This document shows, in pieces, positions 19,070 through 27,753 of a DNA stretch of 64,000 nucleotides. The notes beneath the pieces were generated by a model. That model saw nothing but the letters and a program-made list of their open reading frames with translations, made no database searches and was not told the origin of the DNA. The number at the start of each line of letters is the position of its first letter. The stretch's first letter is position 1. This DNA comes from Tolypothrix bouteillei VB521301 (GTDB lineage Bacteria; Cyanobacteriota; Cyanobacteriia; Cyanobacteriales; Nostocaceae): the NCBI RefSeq assembly GCF_000760695.4, contig NZ_JHEG04000001.1, positions 6,144,204 through 6,208,203 on the forward strand. Reading direction: 5' to 3'. Position numbers and translations under genes: made by a program.

Positions 19070-20266
19070 CTAGAACACAGTCAAAGATTGACGATCTTTG
19101 TGCCAAGCAATAGCAGTTTGGTAAATGCTCATTATCATTTGATAGTTTTGTTCCAGGGAGTAATGGTCTTCGTATTGCTCGCGAGCCAGAACGCTCCGAC
19201 GTTGTAATTCGGCGGGATTCGACCAAGCTAGTTGTACTGTACGAGCTAAATCTTGGGCGTCCTCAGGAGTGAAATTCCAACCAGAGTACCCTTCTTTTAC
19301 AATCTCTGTGATACCGCCTATGCGACTAGCTATAACAGGTAACCCTGTTGCAAAAGCTTCAGCAATTACCATGCCGAAAGGTTCATACCACTCGGAAGGA
19401 AATATCAAAAAGCTAGCATTTTGCATGAGGTTTACAACCTTTTCTCTTGGTAATCGTCCCAAATATTCAACATTATTAGGTAAATTACTCTTTAGTAAAA
19501 TTTCCAGCGGTCCCTGACCCACAATTTTCAAAGGAATAGCTTCATTTAGAAGATGCCAAGCGTTTAGAAGCGTTTCTATCCCCTTGTATTGTACCAGCTT
19601 GCCAACAAATAATGCATATCCTCCAGTATGCTCACCTATTGCAATATTTGAGGTAACAAAATTAGGCTTTACCGCAATTTTTTCCGCAGGTAAACCTGCT
19701 TCAATAAACTTTTGACGAGCAAATCTAGTCAAAGCAATGTAAATATCCACTTCGTTTTTGTAAGTTCCTCGCAGTCGGTGGGTTGTTAAACCTGCAACTG
19801 CAACAGCAGTTTGAGAATTACTCCCACGGTAGCAACCATGAATTACACCCTGATAAGGGACTGTTTTTCCAACACAATCTTCGCAAACACCTGCATTACG
19901 ATAAAGGTATGCTCCAGGGCAAATAAGCTTGTAGTTATGCAAGGTGTGAACTACAGGGACGCTTGCATCTTGACAAGCCGCAAAAACTGAAGGTGATATT
20001 AAAGGAATTGTGTTGTGGACATGAACAATATCTGGTTGAAACTCTTGCAATTTTTTACGGGTTTGCGAGTAAGACTCAGTAGACCAAATTGATTGCAAGG
20101 CAATCTTGGCTTTTGTAAGAGTGTTAGCATTCTCAATACTTGAGTTTTCTAAAATCCATTGGTGAATTTCATGTCCATACTGCTTGAGCATTTCATGCTC
20201 AGCAGCAACCACAACTTCTTCTCCACCCATATGACGGTAGGCGTTGTGTACTTGGAGAATTTTCAC
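19070..20266 (-). CDS. Glycosyltransferase family 4 protein
   Basis: The 398-residue protein has a GT-B fold. The N-terminal domain starts KILQVHNAYRHMGGEE and the C-terminal nucleotide-sugar domain has FVGKLVQYKGIETLL, PSEWYEPFGMVIAEAFATG and the retaining E-x7-E motif. Its start is GTG, supported by AAGGAG eight bases upstream. A Cys cluster (VCEDCVGK, HGCYRG) in the N-domain is typical of this EPS subgroup. It is separated from the upstream GT4 gene by 312 bp. Confidence 0.92.
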   Translation of the reverse strand: MKILQVHNAYRHMGGEEVVVAAEHEMLKQYGHEIHQWILENSSIENANTLTKAKIALQSIWSTESYSQTRKKLQEFQPDIVHVHNTIPLISPSVFAACQDASVPVVHTLHNYKLICPGAYLYRNAGVCEDCVGKTVPYQGVIHGCYRGSNSQTAVAVAGLTTHRLRGTYKNEVDIYIALTRFARQKFIEAGLPAEKIAVKPNFVTSNIAIGEHTGGYALFVGKLVQYKGIETLLNAWHLLNEAIPLKIVGQGPLEILLKSNLPNNVEYLGRLPREKVVNLMQNASFLIFPSEWYEPFGMVIAEAFATGLPVIASRIGGITEIVKEGYSGWNFTPEDAQDLARTVQLAWSNPAELQRRSVLAREQYEDHYSLEQNYQMIMSIYQTAIAWHKDRQSLTVF

Positions 20267-20578
20267 TGCGTCGTCTCCTTTTCTAAAATCTTTTGTAAGA
20301 AACAGAACTTAGCAATTTTTAAAATTTCACATCTTGTACAGGAACAAGGAACAGTACAAATAGGGAGAAGGGAAGAAGGGAAGAGAGCATGATTTGAGCC
20401 TCGATTAGGAGAGTTTTTTTATAATGGTTGCGCTTACAAGGGTTTGAAATCCTATTGAAGCGTGATAAATTGCGTCTTAAAATCTTTCCTAGGCAAAGCT
20501 TACAGAATTTTCATGCATTTCCCCTGTTCCCTGTTACCTGATTAATTAATGGTTTAGCATAACAACTACCGAAGAGCC
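20267..20578. other. Intergenic region between the two GT4 genes
   Basis: These 312 bp contain a purine-rich GGGAAGAAGGGAAGAG run (around 20361-20386) and AT-rich sequence. No ORF or clear hairpin terminator was seen. Its length within a minus-strand operon suggests an internal promoter or a past insertion. Confidence 0.35.
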
Positions 20579-21826
20579 TTAATGATTTACTAGCTCATCA
20601 TAAAGAGCTAAATAACGATATGCTTGTTTTTCCACTGTAAATTCTTGTTCCACTTTAAAGCGAGCAAAATAACATAGCTTTTCATGCCGTTCTTTGTTCT
20701 CTAAAATCCAAGCAACTCCCTGAGCTAAATCTTCAGTATTGTCAGGTTGAGCTAGGTAACCATTTTTTTGATGCTCAATCATGTCTGGCATACCACCAAT
20801 GTTGAAAGTTACACATGGAGTGCCACATGCAAGTGCTTCCATCACGGTATTTGGTAAGTTGTCATCAGTTGATGGTGCAATGAAAACATCTACGGCTGCA
20901 TATAACAACGCTAGGGAAATATCATCATTTAAAGTACCTAGGTAATAAGATTGAAAACCAAACTTGGGTGGGTTCTGGGGTTGTGAGGAACCAAAAATTA
21001 CTAACTCTAGTCGCTCGCACCATCTTGATTGACTTAAGCTCTGGAGCGCTGGATACAGCAAGTGAAATCCTTTCCTCTGATTACTTGTTGCATTTATTGC
21101 TCCAAAAAGCACAAGCTGTTTATCTTGAGGTAGATTCAGTAGCCCTCGCGCTATTTGCCGATTAACTGGCTTGTACCTCTGTATATCAAGACCATTAGGT
21201 ATGACTTCCACGCGCCTATTTTTGAAAAGAGAACTGGCTTGAGTACACTTAGCTAACCATGAACTGGGAGAAACAAGAGTCAAATGTAGAGGTCTCCAGT
21301 GCTTTGTTTTACTCTGCCACTGCCAACGGGATAAATCCCAGTTGCGATCGCTTCCCAATTGAGGACAGGCTCCGCAGGAGTTCATGTAGCGATCGCAATT
21401 ATGGCTGTAGTGACAGCCACCAGTAAAAGCCCACATATCATGGAGCGTCCAAATGAGAGGCTTATTGAGTTTAGCGAGAGTTTTAATTTGAATATAACCT
21501 TTTGATATCCAATGCAAATTAATGACATCAGGAGCAAGTTGCGGAACTCTGGTTGCAATACTATCTGGAAGCCAAGAAGAAGAGTATTCAGTTAATTCTC
21601 CACCAGGGTAGAGTTTCAAGGGAAGCCCAGTAAGAGCTGGTCTTAGCTTAGAAAACTCTTTACCTAACTTGGTATTTGGACCAATCACCGTTTGGTCATT
21701 GCTATCCTGAGTTTGCACCAACATCTGAGACTGCACGCCAATACCCATTAGTCCTTGGTGTAGGCGGTAAGCAGCACGAGATGCTCCACCTATCAAATCA
21801 GAAACGTTTAGATGCAAAACTTTCAT
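20579..21826 (-). CDS. Glycosyltransferase family 4 protein (WcaC-like)
   Basis: The 415-residue protein starts MKVLHLNVSDLIGGASRAAYRL, the pattern of GT4 enzymes of colanic-acid type loci. It contains WTLHDMWAFTGGCHYSHNC with a following Cys cluster (CDRYMNSCGACPQLG). The donor-binding domain has VIPNGLDIQRYKP and the E-x7-E region NTVMEALACGTPCVTFNIGG. It lies 15 bp downstream of the methyltransferase gene. Specific sugar unknown. Confidence 0.92.
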   Translation of the reverse strand: MKVLHLNVSDLIGGASRAAYRLHQGLMGIGVQSQMLVQTQDSNDQTVIGPNTKLGKEFSKLRPALTGLPLKLYPGGELTEYSSSWLPDSIATRVPQLAPDVINLHWISKGYIQIKTLAKLNKPLIWTLHDMWAFTGGCHYSHNCDRYMNSCGACPQLGSDRNWDLSRWQWQSKTKHWRPLHLTLVSPSSWLAKCTQASSLFKNRRVEVIPNGLDIQRYKPVNRQIARGLLNLPQDKQLVLFGAINATSNQRKGFHLLYPALQSLSQSRWCERLELVIFGSSQPQNPPKFGFQSYYLGTLNDDISLALLYAAVDVFIAPSTDDNLPNTVMEALACGTPCVTFNIGGMPDMIEHQKNGYLAQPDNTEDLAQGVAWILENKERHEKLCYFARFKVEQEFTVEKQAYRYLALYDELVNH

Positions 21827-21840
21827 GTATGTTTATCAGC

Positions 21841-22596
21841 TTAATTTTGACATACTACGCTGAGGTACTTTTTAAAAGGCTGATGAATATTCCCCATTAA
21901 TCCAACTATTTTGTGAGCTATTCCTTTTTTTTCTGAAAAATCGTGGTATTCAATACTCTTACAGGTCAGACCTACTTCTTGGCAAATCTCTTTAAATTCA
22001 CTGGCTGTGTACTCCCTAAAATGACCGGGATTATCATAAGTTTTGCGAATCCTCTCATAAGGATTTTTTCCTAAAGCCAGTAGAATTCGATTAGGTAAAT
22101 AAGCAGCATTAGGTGTACCTATTATAAGAAATCCGCCAGGGGAAATAAACGTTTTTAAAAATGATAACACTATTTCGGGTGCTGTGTATAAATGTTCTAT
22201 GACTTCGCACATGATTACTATATCATGGGCTTCTGCCGATAACCATTTTTCTTGATGCTGAGCATAATTCAAATCAAATTTTAGATGATGATTAATTATG
22301 TTTGAAGGTGCCAAACGGTTTTCCCAACCGAGAGTATTTAAAGTCATATTATTCTCTATATATTTATGTAAAGCAAAAGTAAGAAAATGAGGCCCAATAT
22401 CCAAAATTTTGATGGCTTTATCTTTTTTAGTAGAGACAAGTTTAGTGTATTTTTTGGTGATATTAACGAAATAAGCCAACCTTTTTGCATGAAATTCTAA
22501 ATATTTCTCCTCTTCTTGATTCAAAGAAAAATCATAGAATGATGCTATATTTTGGATATCTATTGAATTGATGATAGTTGAAGTTGATTCACTCAT
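21841..22596 (-). CDS. SAM-dependent methyltransferase (class I)
   Basis: This 251-residue protein has the class I fold with motif I KILDIGPHFLTFA, an acidic loop, motif II-like HDIVIMCEVIEHLYTAPEIV and post-motif LIIGTPNAAYLPNR. The CEVIEHL segment is typical of UbiE/Methyltransf_23 enzymes. It probably methylates a sugar of the EPS repeat unit or caps the chain. It sits between wzy and GT4 genes on the same strand. Confidence 0.88.
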   Translation of the reverse strand: MSESTSTIINSIDIQNIASFYDFSLNQEEEKYLEFHAKRLAYFVNITKKYTKLVSTKKDKAIKILDIGPHFLTFALHKYIENNMTLNTLGWENRLAPSNIINHHLKFDLNYAQHQEKWLSAEAHDIVIMCEVIEHLYTAPEIVLSFLKTFISPGGFLIIGTPNAAYLPNRILLALGKNPYERIRKTYDNPGHFREYTASEFKEICQEVGLTCKSIEYHDFSEKKGIAHKIVGLMGNIHQPFKKYLSVVCQN

Positions 22597-22653
22597 AAAA
22601 TAATCTATTTGAATTTAGTTTTAAAAAAATAAATCAACAGGAAAATATTTTTT

Positions 22654-23931
22654 TCAAATTGTTACACCCTCTTTTCTTATTTGATTTTTCCAAAGAATAC
22701 TTGAATATACTATTGCTACATATATAGCGCAATGTGTACTATGTGAGATTAATGTTAAAGTTTCGCTTATTTGTAATACAAATGCCAAAACCATAAATTC
22801 AAGCATCCAAAAGCTTTCTATTGTTCTTGTTAAATGTATTAGATTAATGACTCTTATAAGAGTAGATACAAAACTGAGCATAAATAGTAACAACCCTACA
22901 ACTCCTAACTGCAAGAAAAGGTCTATAAATCCATTGTGAGCATGAAACTCTTTGGCATTATCGTGTTCAAGCGCAGCCCATGTACTGTTAACAATCGATT
23001 CACCCTCGCTAGTTCGCCAAAATGCTCCATAACCATAGCCAAGCCAAAGTTGCTTTAAACCACTTTCAATTGCTAGCTGCCATATGATAAAACGTCCATT
23101 AAAATCAGGAGGTTTACGTAGAATGTCAACTACTATAGTTTCAAAATTCCCAAAGACTAGTACAGCGATACTGCCAACTATTAATACTGCAATAACATAC
23201 ATGATTGTCCGAAGTTTGTAGTGCCACCCGGAAAAACTGAGAATAGGCAACAGAGTTAATGACAGTAGAAAACCTATCCAGGATGACTTACTTTTGGAAA
23301 GTAACAACAGGGATACGGAAAGGCTCAACCCAGTCCACTTAAACCAATGAAACTTCTTATCATTCAAAACACTTAATAGAAACAATATAGCTGCGTGCAT
23401 CATCATACGACCCAGGTATTGCTTATGAAGCAAAAAGCCTGTCCATGAATCCTCACTGTTCGTTTGACTAATAGCAAGAGATGATTGACCTATAGCGATC
23501 GCAAAGCCACAAAATAACCAATTCAAAATTGTTGCTAAGCCAAACATCCAGAGAAATAGTCGTACCAAATCTTTATGGTTATAGTTTGCAGCTAAGTACA
23601 CTCCAAACAAAGTTTCTCGCACAAAGCTTTTAGAAACTTTCAAAGTATCTTCCGGAAAAGCAGACCAAAAGTATGAGAACATTACAGTCCCAAAAAGGAG
23701 AAGTAGAGGTATATCTTTCGTTGCAACATAAATGCATCGCTTCCACCGTAAAAGTATCAAAAAAGATACCATTCCGTAGCTTGCATTTTTAAAAGGTGCG
23801 TCTAAAGCGAACAGATTAACGTCAAAGAAGCCAAGGAACATTAGGAAAAGAGTGATTATTTCTAGCTTTTTGCATAGAGAATTGAGTTTTAGATTAATCT
23901 TGCTGGATACACCTGTAGGTGAAATAGTCAT
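22654..23931 (-). CDS. O-antigen ligase/polymerase-type protein (Wzy)
   Basis: This 425-residue protein has about 11 predicted membrane segments and a large extracytoplasmic loop. The loop contains LGYGYGAFWRTSEG and the family signature FHAHNGFIDLFLQLGVVGL. These match the Wzy_C/O-antigen ligase superfamily. In a locus that also has Wzx and Wzc, it is the likely polymerase that links lipid-borne repeat units in the periplasm. Confidence 0.9.
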   Translation of the reverse strand: MTISPTGVSSKINLKLNSLCKKLEIITLFLMFLGFFDVNLFALDAPFKNASYGMVSFLILLRWKRCIYVATKDIPLLLLFGTVMFSYFWSAFPEDTLKVSKSFVRETLFGVYLAANYNHKDLVRLFLWMFGLATILNWLFCGFAIAIGQSSLAISQTNSEDSWTGFLLHKQYLGRMMMHAAILFLLSVLNDKKFHWFKWTGLSLSVSLLLLSKSKSSWIGFLLSLTLLPILSFSGWHYKLRTIMYVIAVLIVGSIAVLVFGNFETIVVDILRKPPDFNGRFIIWQLAIESGLKQLWLGYGYGAFWRTSEGESIVNSTWAALEHDNAKEFHAHNGFIDLFLQLGVVGLLLFMLSFVSTLIRVINLIHLTRTIESFWMLEFMVLAFVLQISETLTLISHSTHCAIYVAIVYSSILWKNQIRKEGVTI

Positions 23932-23971
23932 TCAGATATCCCGTGCGTTTCAACTCACTCATAACATATAC

Positions 23972-24886
23972 TCAAGCTTTCAGTATCTTTTGGATTCTCT
24001 GCTTAAGTAGTTGTAGTTTCCTTTCCCTAAATATAGTTTTTTGTGTAAAATTATCTGCTTTTACATCGCGAATTATAAAAGGTGGATGCTTGAGAGGAAA
24101 TTCTATTGCTTGCGTGAGCATATTGTCATATGGATTTTTTTTAGGACTAGAAGTGAAATGAGTTGAGTCTGGGCCAAAGCCGATATTGGAAATTAAATTT
24201 ACATTCGAGATAATACCTAAGCTACCCTGCACCCAACAAGCAAACGTCCATTGGTAGTCCCAAGTGATACCTGAAGGATTATGATAAACAGACTGAAAAA
24301 TCTTACTCCAATATCTTTCGGCTTTACGGTCTTTTAAAATGTCTTTCAGAAAATCTCCCGCTTGAATCTCTCTCCAAAGCTTGATGCTAAAATCATAGTT
24401 CTGCCAAGCTCTTCTCCAACTTGCCCAGCCCCAGCAGTGGTTAAAGATAGAAAAGTAATAACTATAATTTGTTCGTCTGCGTCCAAACTGAACATTTTCT
24501 CCGGAAATCGAGGCTACTCGGGTATCGTCTCTATATTTCTCAAGTAATTCTTCACAAAAGCGAAAAAATGTTGGATGAGGTACGCAATCATCCTCTAAAA
24601 TAATTGCCTCCTCAACGTTGGTAAAGACCCAATCTAGACCACTAGAGACACGTTTTGCACAGCCCAAGTTAGTATCAGAGTAATTCTTCAAAACTTCGCA
24701 GTCCCAATCAACACGATCAATAATTGCACGAGTAGCTTCGCACTTTTCTGCTTCACCAAAACGGTCCTGACGTGGACCATCTGCAATGATAAAGAGTTTA
24801 TATGGCTTCGCTTGGCGAATTGCTTCAAATACCTTTTGGGTTGTATGTGGTCTTTTAAAGATTATTAATACGACAGGAGTTTTCAT
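23972..24886 (-). CDS. HlpA-like glycosyltransferase, copy 2
   Basis: The 304-residue protein opens with VVLIIFKRPHTTQKVFEAI and has the acidic donor/metal motif ILEDDCVPHPTFFRFC, then NHCWGWASWRRAW and TWDYQWTFACW. Proteins of this type are annotated as 'hemolytic protein HlpA' but look like GT-A glycosyltransferases. The start overlaps the upstream stop by four bases (ATGA), with GGAG upstream, so the two are translationally coupled. Its first half is almost identical to the paralogue at 30477-31493, while the second half has diverged. Confidence 0.85.
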   Translation of the reverse strand: MKTPVVLIIFKRPHTTQKVFEAIRQAKPYKLFIIADGPRQDRFGEAEKCEATRAIIDRVDWDCEVLKNYSDTNLGCAKRVSSGLDWVFTNVEEAIILEDDCVPHPTFFRFCEELLEKYRDDTRVASISGENVQFGRRRTNYSYYFSIFNHCWGWASWRRAWQNYDFSIKLWREIQAGDFLKDILKDRKAERYWSKIFQSVYHNPSGITWDYQWTFACWVQGSLGIISNVNLISNIGFGPDSTHFTSSPKKNPYDNMLTQAIEFPLKHPPFIIRDVKADNFTQKTIFRERKLQLLKQRIQKILKA

Positions 24887-26088
24887 AGCTGTTTCTCCTC
24901 AGCAGTCATGAGCATAACAAATTCTGGATATTTGAGAATCATAGATGAGGCTATATCAGCCAATAGTTTAACACCAATTTCAATGGGTAAATACCGATAT
25001 TTGAATGCAGCAAGTCTTGAATCTTTCTCCTGATACAGGATATCTTGAGCAAAGTTGCCTAGTCTGTCTTTTGGCATGATGTCAATTGTCATACCAGCAT
25101 GACCAGATGGTAGTAACATATTTGAACCATGTACTCCAATAACTAGACGGCTCTCACTGTAGAGTTTGCAAGCTTGTCTCTCTGTCTGCTCATCAAATCG
25201 ATCTACTCTTGCATCTTCAATCCAATTAGGAAATTTTGTTTTTTTACCTAGTCCTGCAACTGTAAATTTAGCTGATGGTAGTATAAACTGCATGATTTTG
25301 AACAGTCTACTTATCTTCCAGTTTTGTAATAACAAGGCTACTTGCCACATCCCAAGCTTCTTTAATATTTTAAAGAGAAAAGAGTTAAACCAGAGCCTAT
25401 CTTCTCGCCAAATAAAGGTAATTCTCAATGTTTCTGAATCAAAATCATGCTTGGATACTCTAGTGAATTTGGAAATATCAAAAGACCCAGGATGTGAGTA
25501 AGCTTTACTAATATAGACTTCATCAAAACGATGTAATTCTCTAGAAACGAATTCATTAAATTTTAAGTAATAAGACTGTCCCTCTTTTAGAGGTATATTG
25601 ACTGTCCAAACCTCTGCTACTCCATCTGGAACCATCCATGCCAAAAATTCTGGCACGATCGTAATTAGTCCATAAGTTTCAAATTTTTTCATATAATATT
25701 CAGTATTTAATAATTTTAATAAAGAGTGTCCGTAAAGAAAATCAATGCAATTTAATATAATAATTTTCTGACATTGCTTCAATATTTGTTTCTTGATATT
25801 TAATTGCTGATATTGTGGATTACAAAAAGATTTAATTAATGGCTCACCTAACCATATTCTTGAATTTCCTTCAGGACCAAACAACAAATTTTTTTCTAAA
25901 TCAACTTGATAGTTTGAGAATCTACCATGACCCACCTTCAAATCCTCAATAATTCTGGCATGGCATTGAATGCACCTAGATTCAACACAGATATACATAC
26001 CTTGCCATATTAAATTGAACTGCTTTAAATCTGCTTGACAGTGCGGGCAGTTTGAGTGATGCTGAATATTTGGTTTAACTTCAATCAT
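24883..26088 (-). CDS. GT61-like (DUF563-type) glycosyltransferase, putative
   Basis: This 401-residue protein has a Cys-rich N-terminus (CPHCQADLK, then CVESRCIQC) that looks like a zinc ribbon. The middle has low similarity to anything I recognise. The C-terminal part LVIGVHGSNMLLPSGHAG resembles the signature of GT61/DUF563 transferases (GxHGxxL). It is coupled by four-base overlaps to both wzx upstream and the HlpA-like gene downstream. The family assignment rests on one motif and the context. Confidence 0.6.
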   Translation of the reverse strand: MIEVKPNIQHHSNCPHCQADLKQFNLIWQGMYICVESRCIQCHARIIEDLKVGHGRFSNYQVDLEKNLLFGPEGNSRIWLGEPLIKSFCNPQYQQLNIKKQILKQCQKIIILNCIDFLYGHSLLKLLNTEYYMKKFETYGLITIVPEFLAWMVPDGVAEVWTVNIPLKEGQSYYLKFNEFVSRELHRFDEVYISKAYSHPGSFDISKFTRVSKHDFDSETLRITFIWREDRLWFNSFLFKILKKLGMWQVALLLQNWKISRLFKIMQFILPSAKFTVAGLGKKTKFPNWIEDARVDRFDEQTERQACKLYSESRLVIGVHGSNMLLPSGHAGMTIDIMPKDRLGNFAQDILYQEKDSRLAAFKYRYLPIEIGVKLLADIASSMILKYPEFVMLMTAEEKQL

Positions 26089-27422
26089 AGGAATAACTTA
26101 AAAACTCTTGATGTAACACGATATAGATTAAGAGAACGTACTATTAAAGTCCCAATCGGTCTTAAATCCCTAATCAAAAAATTAGGTATTATAGTAACCG
26201 CAAAATAACTGATAATAGTTGCTATTGTTGCCCCATATGCTTCATAGGAAGGGATAAGAAATATATTCAAGACTATGTTTAAAAATGCACCTCCCACACT
26301 AATGTATACAGAGTAATGCAATTTATTCTCTACTATTAAGAAAGAACTTCTTGCTAGACCAAAATTAGAAGAAAATTGTCCCCATATATATATTGATAAT
26401 ATAGTACCCGCAGGAGCGTACAATTCTCCATATAATTGTGTGACTATAAAAGAAGAGAGTAGAGAAACTGGTAAGGCAACTATTAACCATAGAAACAGCA
26501 TCACATCAAAATATAGCTGCATCTTTCTCATATAATCCTTGCCTTGTTCTTTCAACTGTGAAAGCTGAGGAAGAATAGAGGAAGCAACTATCATTGGCAA
26601 GAAGTCAAAGATTTCTGCTAGCTTTACCGCCACCGAATAAAACCCCAACTGAGATTGATTTTCCAGTAAAAAACCAAGCATAATTTGATCGATTTTAGAG
26701 TAAGTATAAATTGCAAATCCTGATATAATCAAAGGGAAACTTTCTCGCAGTAAATCTTTTGCTTGTTGAAGGTTGACTTTCCATGAGGTTAGGTAATTAC
26801 CTCGTAATCTATAAATAATTACCATTCCTATTCCACTCAAAGCTAGTTCAACTAGCCTTGCCCAAGCAAATGCAAGGAGTGGAGCATGAATCTGAATTAA
26901 TCCAACTCTCACAGCGCACATCAATACATATGCTGATTGCCTAGACAATACAACAAACCTAGACTGAACTTGTGATTGAAACCAAAAGTCAATAGTATCA
27001 AAGGCTTGGAACATTGTTCCTGCCGCAAAGATTCCTACTAGCCAATGAGTCAAATGATTATCGGCATCTAGCAGTGAAATTGATGTAACCGAGAGCAACA
27101 GCGTTAATAATCCACCGAGAAGGCTTAGCACGAAGGTAGTTCCAAGAATTTCATCTCTCCGTGATGGGTTATTAGCAATGTCACGAACTACGATTGAGTT
27201 CAGTGACATATTGACTATAGGGCTGAACATTCCTACAAAAGAAATTGCATAGTTATAGATACCAAACTTCTCAGGTCCTAAATATCGTGCTACCCAGATT
27301 CCCACAAATAATCCTAAGCCCATCTGTAGAAACTTGTCAGCTAGCAACCAAGATACATTAGTGATAATTTTACGTAGGTCGGGACTGAGTTTCTGAGTTA
27401 TTGTAGTGAGTTTGTTGAACAT
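26085..27422 (-). CDS. Oligosaccharide flippase (Wzx)
   Basis: The 445-residue protein has 12-14 hydrophobic helices in the MATE/MOP pattern. It begins with ITNVSWLLADKFLQMGLGLF and includes VARYLGPEKFGIYNYAISF, the Polysacc_synt family signature. It flips undecaprenyl-linked repeat units across the inner membrane. It lies 331 bp downstream of wzc and its stop overlaps the next start by four bases. Confidence 0.93.
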   Translation of the reverse strand: MFNKLTTITQKLSPDLRKIITNVSWLLADKFLQMGLGLFVGIWVARYLGPEKFGIYNYAISFVGMFSPIVNMSLNSIVVRDIANNPSRRDEILGTTFVLSLLGGLLTLLLSVTSISLLDADNHLTHWLVGIFAAGTMFQAFDTIDFWFQSQVQSRFVVLSRQSAYVLMCAVRVGLIQIHAPLLAFAWARLVELALSGIGMVIIYRLRGNYLTSWKVNLQQAKDLLRESFPLIISGFAIYTYSKIDQIMLGFLLENQSQLGFYSVAVKLAEIFDFLPMIVASSILPQLSQLKEQGKDYMRKMQLYFDVMLFLWLIVALPVSLLSSFIVTQLYGELYAPAGTILSIYIWGQFSSNFGLARSSFLIVENKLHYSVYISVGGAFLNIVLNIFLIPSYEAYGATIATIISYFAVTIIPNFLIRDLRPIGTLIVRSLNLYRVTSRVFKLFL

Positions 27423-27753
27423 TAATTAGTAAATGAGTCCATGCAACTTAAGAGAGTAAGATTTTTAATAAAAAATGAAGCGAACGCTGAGAAACTCACA
27501 CTAAGCATAACTCACACAAATGCCATATCTCAGATATTTCATCTATCCGTAGAAACCTAGGTTGAGTTAAAAGCAGCTTAATAAAGTTACAGTAACTTTC
27601 TTGGCTTTTATCTATGAAATAAGGGTTTTATGGTTAGTACTATGTGTGAAAAAACATCAATTTTCTTAGATATAGGTGAGCTTGTCCTTGAAATCTAGAC
27701 TAAAAACGTAGCGTTCGTCTGACTGTAAACTCATAAAGCACATCAAGTGGATA
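27423..27753. other. Intergenic region between wzc and wzx
   Basis: 331 bp without a supportable ORF. No T-tract hairpin was found. Transcription probably continues through, or an internal promoter lies here. Confidence 0.35.
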